DNA of 10,181 nt from Ruminococcaceae bacterium UBA3329 (lineage in GTDB: Bacteria; Bacillota; Clostridia; Oscillospirales; Acutalibacteraceae). Position numbers and translations under genes: made by a program. The DNA lies in the NCBI GenBank assembly GCA_002361875.1, contig DERX01000051.1, forward strand, positions 9,925-20,105, given 5' to 3'. Below are positions 6,499 to 10,181 of the stretch, in pieces. The notes under the pieces are model-generated. The model searched no databases. It had not been told where the DNA came from and saw only the letters and a list, made by a program, of their open reading frames with translations. Position 1 is the stretch's first letter; each line of letters starts with the position of its first letter.

Positions 6499-7011
6499 AT
6501 GAGCAAGGAAAAGACTAAAAAGAAAGAAACGGCAGAAAATGCAAATGAGGAAAAGGCTGAAAAGGTGCTGACTCCAGAAGAGAAGCTCACGGCAGAGCTC
6601 AGTGAAACCAAGGATAATCTTTTGCGAATAATGGCTGAGTATGACAATTTCCGTAAGCGCAGTCAAAAAGAAAAAGAGGCGGCATTCGGTGACAGCAAGG
6701 CAAGCGTTATTGCAGAGTTCTTACCGCTTTATGACAATTTCGGAAGAGCTGAAAGTCAGGAAACAACTGATTTGGACTCATATAAAAAAGGAATTCAAAT
6801 GATTTATAATCAGTTCGGCGAAATACTTAAAAAACTCGGCATTGAGGAGTTTGGCGAAAAGGGTGACACCTTTGACCCCAACATTCACAATGCTGTAATG
6901 CACGATGAAAACCCCGAATTGCCCGAAAACAGCATTACAGAGGTTTTCTCAAAGGGATATAAATCGGGCGACAGAATAGTCCGTCCCGCAATAGTTAAGG
7001 TAGTCAATTAA
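6499..7011 (+). CDS. grpE: GrpE, nucleotide exchange factor of DnaK
   Basis: GrpE releases ADP from DnaK and so sets the speed of the chaperone cycle; it works in the cytoplasm as a dimer. The protein is 170 residues, at the short end of the family's usual range. A very charged, low-complexity N-terminus (1-30) leads into a long dimerising helix (about 28-85) that contains the conserved EYDNFRKRSQKE block at 47-58. The C-terminal beta domain has the signature FDPNIHNAVMH at 125-135, and near the end GYKSGDRIVRPA at 153-164. The ATG lies one base after the hrcA stop codon. GGAGG at 6488-6492 sits inside the end of hrcA, so the two genes are likely translationally coupled. Confidence 0.97.
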   Translation: MSKEKTKKKETAENANEEKAEKVLTPEEKLTAELSETKDNLLRIMAEYDNFRKRSQKEKEAAFGDSKASVIAEFLPLYDNFGRAESQETTDLDSYKKGIQMIYNQFGEILKKLGIEEFGEKGDTFDPNIHNAVMHDENPELPENSITEVFSKGYKSGDRIVRPAIVKVVN

Positions 7012-7045
7012 ATTTTATATAAAACAATTTTTGGAGGTATATATC

Positions 7046-8902
7046 ATGGCAAAGGTAATTGGTATTGACTTAGGTACAACAAATTCATGCGTAGCAGTAA
7101 TCGAGGGCGGCGAGCCGGTAGTTATCGCTAACGCAGAGGGTGCAAGAACAACTCCTTCGGTTGTAGCATTCTCAAAAACAGGCGAAAGAATGGTAGGTCA
7201 GGTTGCAAAGCGTCAGGCTATCACAAACCCTGACAGAACAGTTTCTTCAATTAAAAGACATATGGGTTCGGATTATAAGGTAGCTATTGACGATAAGAGT
7301 TATACTCCTCAAGAGATTTCAGCAATGATTCTTCAAAAGCTGAAGGGCGACGCCGAAGCTTATCTCGGCGGCAAGGTAACAGAGGCTGTTATCACCGTTC
7401 CCGCTTACTTTACAGACTCACAGCGTCAGGCAACAAAGGACGCAGGTAAAATTGCAGGTCTTGATGTAAAGAGAATTATCAACGAGCCTACAGCGGCTGC
7501 TCTTGCTTACGGCATTGACAAGGAAGATGACCAAAAGGTTATGGTTTATGACCTCGGCGGCGGCACATTCGATGTTTCTATCATTGAAATGGGCGATGGC
7601 GTTCAGGAGGTTCTTGCAACAGCAGGTAACAACCGTCTCGGCGGCGATGACTTTGACCAGAGAATTATTGACTGGCTTGCAGATGAATTTAAAAAGGAGC
7701 AGGGAATTGACCTTCGTTCCGACAAAATGGCAATGCAAAGACTTAAAGAGGCTGCTGAAAAGGCTAAAATTGAGCTTTCAGGCGTTACCACCTCACAGAT
7801 TTCTCTTCCGTTCATAACTGCTGACGCAACTGGCCCCAAGCATCTTGAAACAACTCTTACAAGAGCCAAATTCAATGAAATGACGGCAGACCTTGTTGAG
7901 GCTACAATGGGTCCCGTTCGTCAGGCACTTTCTGACTCAGGTCTTGAGCCTTCACAGCTTAATAAAATCCTTATGGTCGGCGGTTCTTCAAGAATCCCCG
8001 CAGTTCAGGATGCAGTTAAGAAATATACAGGCAAAGAGCCTTTCAAGGGCATTAACCCCGACGAATGTGTAGCTGTTGGTGCGGCAATTCAGGGCGGTGT
8101 TCTCGGCGGCGAGGTTGAAGGACTTTTGCTTCTCGATGTTACTCCTCTTTCACTCGGTATTGAAACAATGGGCGGAGTAAATACAAAGATTATTGAGAGA
8201 AACACAACAATCCCCACCAAGAAGAGCCAGATTTTCTCAACTGCGGCTGACAATCAGACATCTGTTGAGGTTCATGTTCTTCAGGGCGAAAGAGAATTTG
8301 CAAGAGATAACAAAACACTCGGAATCTTCCACCTTGACGGAATTCTCCCTGCAAGAAGAGGTACTCCTCAAATCGAAGTAACATTTGACATTGACGCAAA
8401 CGGCATTGTTCATGTTTCAGCAAAAGACCTCGGCACACAGAAAGAGCAGTCAATTTCAATCACATCTTCCACAAATATGTCAAAAGAGGATGTTGAAAAG
8501 GCTGTTAAAGAAGCAGAGCAGTTTGCAGAGGAGGATAAGAAACGCAAAGAGGCTGTTGATACAAGAAACGAGGCAGACCAGATGGTTTACCAGTGCGAAA
8601 AGATTCTTGCAGACGAGGGCGACAAGTTCTCCGAAACCGATAAAACAGAGCTTCAGACAAAGATTGATGCTCTTAAAGAGGCTCTCAAGGGCGAGGATAT
8701 AGACGCTATCAAGTCAAAGCAGGAAGAGCTTACTCAACAGTTCTATAAGATTTCAGAGGAGCTTTATAAGCAGGCTCAGGCTGCCGCAGGAGCACAGGGC
8801 GCACAAGGCGCACCGAACGGCGACGCAAATGCTAACGGCACAGCTACCGGCGCAGACGGTTATTACGACGCTGATTTCAAGGATGTTGACGACAATAAAT
8901 AA
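7046..8902 (+). CDS. dnaK: Molecular chaperone DnaK (Hsp70)
   Basis: DnaK is the ATP-dependent Hsp70 that binds unfolded protein segments with DnaJ and GrpE. At 618 residues it is of normal length for Bacillota. The nucleotide-binding domain (about 1-355) has the phosphate-1 loop GIDLGTTNS (6-14), VPAYFTDSQRQAT (118-130), INEPTAAALAYG (145-156), phosphate-2 DLGGGTFDVS (169-178) and VGGSSRIPAV (311-320). The interdomain linker LLLLDVTPL (360-368) joins a beta-sandwich substrate domain and a helical lid. The C-terminus is an Ala/Gly/Asn-rich tail ending in acidic residues. A stretch present near residue 80 in E. coli-type DnaK is absent, as is typical of monoderms. The segment at 431-441 reads DGILPARRGTP, whereas the more common form is GIPPAPRG. 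The ATG at 7046 follows GGAGG (7033-7037); an in-frame TTG at 7031 overlaps that site and is rejected. The gap to grpE is 34 bp. Confidence 0.98.
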   Translation: MAKVIGIDLGTTNSCVAVIEGGEPVVIANAEGARTTPSVVAFSKTGERMVGQVAKRQAITNPDRTVSSIKRHMGSDYKVAIDDKSYTPQEISAMILQKLKGDAEAYLGGKVTEAVITVPAYFTDSQRQATKDAGKIAGLDVKRIINEPTAAALAYGIDKEDDQKVMVYDLGGGTFDVSIIEMGDGVQEVLATAGNNRLGGDDFDQRIIDWLADEFKKEQGIDLRSDKMAMQRLKEAAEKAKIELSGVTTSQISLPFITADATGPKHLETTLTRAKFNEMTADLVEATMGPVRQALSDSGLEPSQLNKILMVGGSSRIPAVQDAVKKYTGKEPFKGINPDECVAVGAAIQGGVLGGEVEGLLLLDVTPLSLGIETMGGVNTKIIERNTTIPTKKSQIFSTAADNQTSVEVHVLQGEREFARDNKTLGIFHLDGILPARRGTPQIEVTFDIDANGIVHVSAKDLGTQKEQSISITSSTNMSKEDVEKAVKEAEQFAEEDKKRKEAVDTRNEADQMVYQCEKILADEGDKFSETDKTELQTKIDALKEALKGEDIDAIKSKQEELTQQFYKISEELYKQAQAAAGAQGAQGAPNGDANANGTATGADGYYDADFKDVDDNK

Positions 8903-8911
8903 AACCTAATT

Positions 8912-8940
8912 TGTACGGGGCGGCAGTGTCGCCCCATACA
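8912..8940 (+). other. Intercistronic hairpin between dnaK and dnaJ
   Basis: TGTA (8912-8915) pairs with TACA (8937-8940), and GGGGCG (8917-8922) pairs with CGCCCC (8930-8935). A single C-A mismatch separates the two helices, and the loop is GCAGTGT. The RNA hairpin should be stable. No U tract follows it, so it does not look like a terminator. It may protect or process the mRNA, or it may be a worn copy of a dispersed palindromic repeat of the GTAGGGGCG type that I recall from clostridial genomes. That last identification rests on memory only. Confidence 0.7.
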
Positions 8941-8942
8941 GT

Positions 8943-8954
8943 GGTTTATAAACC
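8943..8954. repeat. 12-bp perfect palindrome upstream of dnaJ
   Basis: GGTTTATAAACC is fully self-complementary. It starts two bases after the intercistronic hairpin and ends 18 bases before the dnaJ start codon. In RNA it has almost no loop, so it would act as DNA or through dimeric pairing rather than as a stable hairpin. No -35/-10 pair at a sensible distance uses it. Its function is unknown and chance is possible. Confidence 0.45.
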
Positions 8955-8972
8955 TCTGTTTGGAGAAGATTT

Positions 8973-10118
8973 ATGGCAGATAAAAGAGATTATTACGAGG
9001 TGCTCGGCATTGACAAAAATGCGACTGAGGACCAAATAAAAAAAGCATACCGTCAGACTGCTAAAAAATATCACCCCGATTTACACCCGGGTGACAAAGA
9101 GGCTGAGGAAAAGTTTAAAGAGGCAAATGAGGCCTATGAGGTTCTGTCAAATGCCGATAAAAAGGCACGCTATGACCAGTTCGGTCACGCAGGCGTTGAC
9201 CCGAATTACGGAGCAGGGCAGGGCGGCTACGGCGGCGGATTCGGCGGAATGGACTTTGACCTCGGCGATATACTCGGCAGTATGTTCGGCGGGGGATTCG
9301 GCGGTTTCGGCGGCAGGTCAAACCCCAATGCGCCGCAAAGAGGGTCTGACACACAGGCGAGCGTTACAATTTCATTTGAAGAGGCGGCAAAGGGCTGTAA
9401 GCGCACTGTCGATTCAATGAGAATTGAAGCATGCCCCGAATGTCACGGAAGCGGATGTGCCGCAGGCTCTTCACCTAAAACCTGTCCCGAATGTCACGGA
9501 AAGGGTCAGGTTACGGTTCAGCAGAGAACGCCGTTCGGTGTAATTCAAACCTCAAAGCCGTGCTCAAAATGCGGCGGCAGAGGTACGGTTATTGAAAACC
9601 CGTGTAAAAAGTGCAACGGCTCGGGCAGAGTGCGCAAGTCCTCGAAGCTGGACATTAACATTCCCGCAGGTGTTGACGACCGTCAGATTATTACTGTCCG
9701 CGGTCAGGGCAATAAGGGCGTAAACGGCGGACCGGCAGGCGACCTTAACATAGTTGTAAATGTCCGTCCCCACCCGATTTTTGAGCGTGACGGCTACAAT
9801 GTTTGGATAGATTTACATTTAACATATATGCAGGTGGCTCTCGGCTGTACCGTTCAGGTTCCCACACTTGACGGTAAGGTTGAATATCCGATTCCGGCAG
9901 GCACACAGCCGGGCGATGTTTATAAGCTTCGCGGCAGAGGTATTCCGAACCGTTCCGGCCTCGGCAGAGGCGACCAGCTTGTGAGAGTTATTGTCGATGT
10001 TCCGAAAAAACTTACCGACAAACAGCGTGAGCTTATTAAACAGCTTGCGATTGAGTTCGGCAGTACCGAAGGCCTTGACGAGGGCAAAAAAGGCTTTTTC
10101 GGCAAAAAGAAAAAGTAA
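8973..10118 (+). CDS. dnaJ: Chaperone protein DnaJ (Hsp40, class A)
   Basis: DnaJ delivers unfolded proteins to DnaK and stimulates its ATPase. The 381-residue protein has all parts of a class A J-protein. The J domain (about 1-70) has the essential HPD at 34-36. A Gly/Phe-rich linker follows at about 80-115. Four zinc-binding CxxCxGxG repeats start at residues 154, 171, 197 and 211. The C-terminal substrate-binding and dimerisation domains include PAGVDD near 231 and a second block, PIPAGTQPGD at 306-315. The tail ends in Gly/Phe/Lys residues. The ATG at 8973 has GGAG at 8962-8965, seven bases upstream. It is the last gene of the heat-shock operon: 70 bp separate it from dnaK and a strong terminator follows 17 bp after the stop. 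Confidence 0.98.
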   Translation: MADKRDYYEVLGIDKNATEDQIKKAYRQTAKKYHPDLHPGDKEAEEKFKEANEAYEVLSNADKKARYDQFGHAGVDPNYGAGQGGYGGGFGGMDFDLGDILGSMFGGGFGGFGGRSNPNAPQRGSDTQASVTISFEEAAKGCKRTVDSMRIEACPECHGSGCAAGSSPKTCPECHGKGQVTVQQRTPFGVIQTSKPCSKCGGRGTVIENPCKKCNGSGRVRKSSKLDINIPAGVDDRQIITVRGQGNKGVNGGPAGDLNIVVNVRPHPIFERDGYNVWIDLHLTYMQVALGCTVQVPTLDGKVEYPIPAGTQPGDVYKLRGRGIPNRSGLGRGDQLVRVIVDVPKKLTDKQRELIKQLAIEFGSTEGLDEGKKGFFGKKKK

Positions 10119-10134
10119 TAAATAAGCATAAAAG

Positions 10135-10175
10135 AAAAGCCGAGATTCACAAATTCAAGTGAACCTCGGCTTTTT
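10135..10175 (+). terminator. Rho-independent terminator of the heat-shock operon
   Basis: AAAAGCCGAG (10135-10144) pairs with CTCGGCTTTT (10165-10174). An A-C mismatch then precedes a further 5-bp helix, TTCAC (10146-10150) with GTGAA (10159-10163), enclosing an 8-nt loop. The stem ends in five U residues (10171-10175). It begins 17 bp after the dnaJ stop. The A run on the left arm would give a weaker U tract on the minus strand, so it may also stop leftward transcripts. Confidence 0.95.
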
Positions 10176-10181
10176 GCTATT

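Noticed and set aside
6442..6666. Hydrophobic minus-strand open frames opposite the start of grpE.
   Set aside because: They are antisense images of the Lys/Glu-rich GrpE N-terminus, whose reverse complement reads as Phe/Leu/Ser. They have no supporting signals.
7031..7045. A TTG start for DnaK five codons upstream.
   Set aside because: The TTG overlaps the GGAGG ribosome binding site of the ATG at 7046, and DnaK proteins begin MAKVIGIDLG.
8912..8940. Intrinsic terminator between dnaK and dnaJ.
   Set aside because: No U tract follows the stem; the next bases are GTGGTTTATA.
8912..8954. A separate promoter for dnaJ (TTGTAC with TATAAA).
   Set aside because: The two boxes are about 29 bp apart, far from the 16-18 bp needed, and a hairpin lies between them.

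Overview
This window looks like chromosomal DNA from a low-to-moderate GC member of the Bacillota, most likely a gut-type clostridium of the Oscillospiraceae/Ruminococcaceae kind. The evidence is the hrcA-grpE-dnaK-dnaJ order behind a CIRCE operator, a DnaK that lacks the insertion found near residue 80 in diderm (Gram-negative type) DnaK, a T-box riboswitch in front of thrS, and strong GGAGG ribosome binding sites. The genus is an inference; there is no rRNA or other marker here. No mobile element, CRISPR array, tRNA or phage gene is visible.

Two divergent transcription blocks leave a shared intergenic region at about 5248-5468. The left block runs on the minus strand: padR (PadR-family repressor), then a membrane protein with a HAAS-like N-terminal domain, then thrS (threonyl-tRNA synthetase), then a C-terminally anchored metallophosphoesterase. 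A 12-bp perfect hairpin at 51-78 closes the block. thrS has its own near-consensus promoter at 3951-3979. It also has a roughly 300-nt leader with the parts of a tRNA-Thr-sensing T-box: an ACC triplet in the specifier loop, the T-box motif, and a 13-bp terminator ending in U6. No ordinary terminator lies between the membrane protein gene and this promoter. Transcripts from padR may therefore reach the T-box, which would gate their passage into thrS.

The right block runs on the plus strand and is the class I heat-shock operon. A sigma-A-type promoter sits immediately upstream of a perfect CIRCE element (TTAGCACTC-N9-GAGTGCTAA), followed by hrcA, grpE, dnaK and dnaJ and a classic rho-independent terminator at 10135-10175. 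HrcA binds CIRCE and represses the operon. GrpE, DnaK and DnaJ form the nucleotide-exchange factor, Hsp70 and J-protein chaperone cycle. A GC-rich hairpin and a 12-bp palindrome lie between dnaK and dnaJ.

Most of the window is well-understood core biology. The parts that merit a second look are the metallophosphoesterase with an altered metal-binding motif downstream of thrS, the PadR/membrane-protein pair with an unrecognised outer domain, the dyad over the thrS promoter, an AT-only palindrome between the divergent promoters, and the dnaK-dnaJ intercistronic hairpin. I do not see a convincing new multi-gene system.
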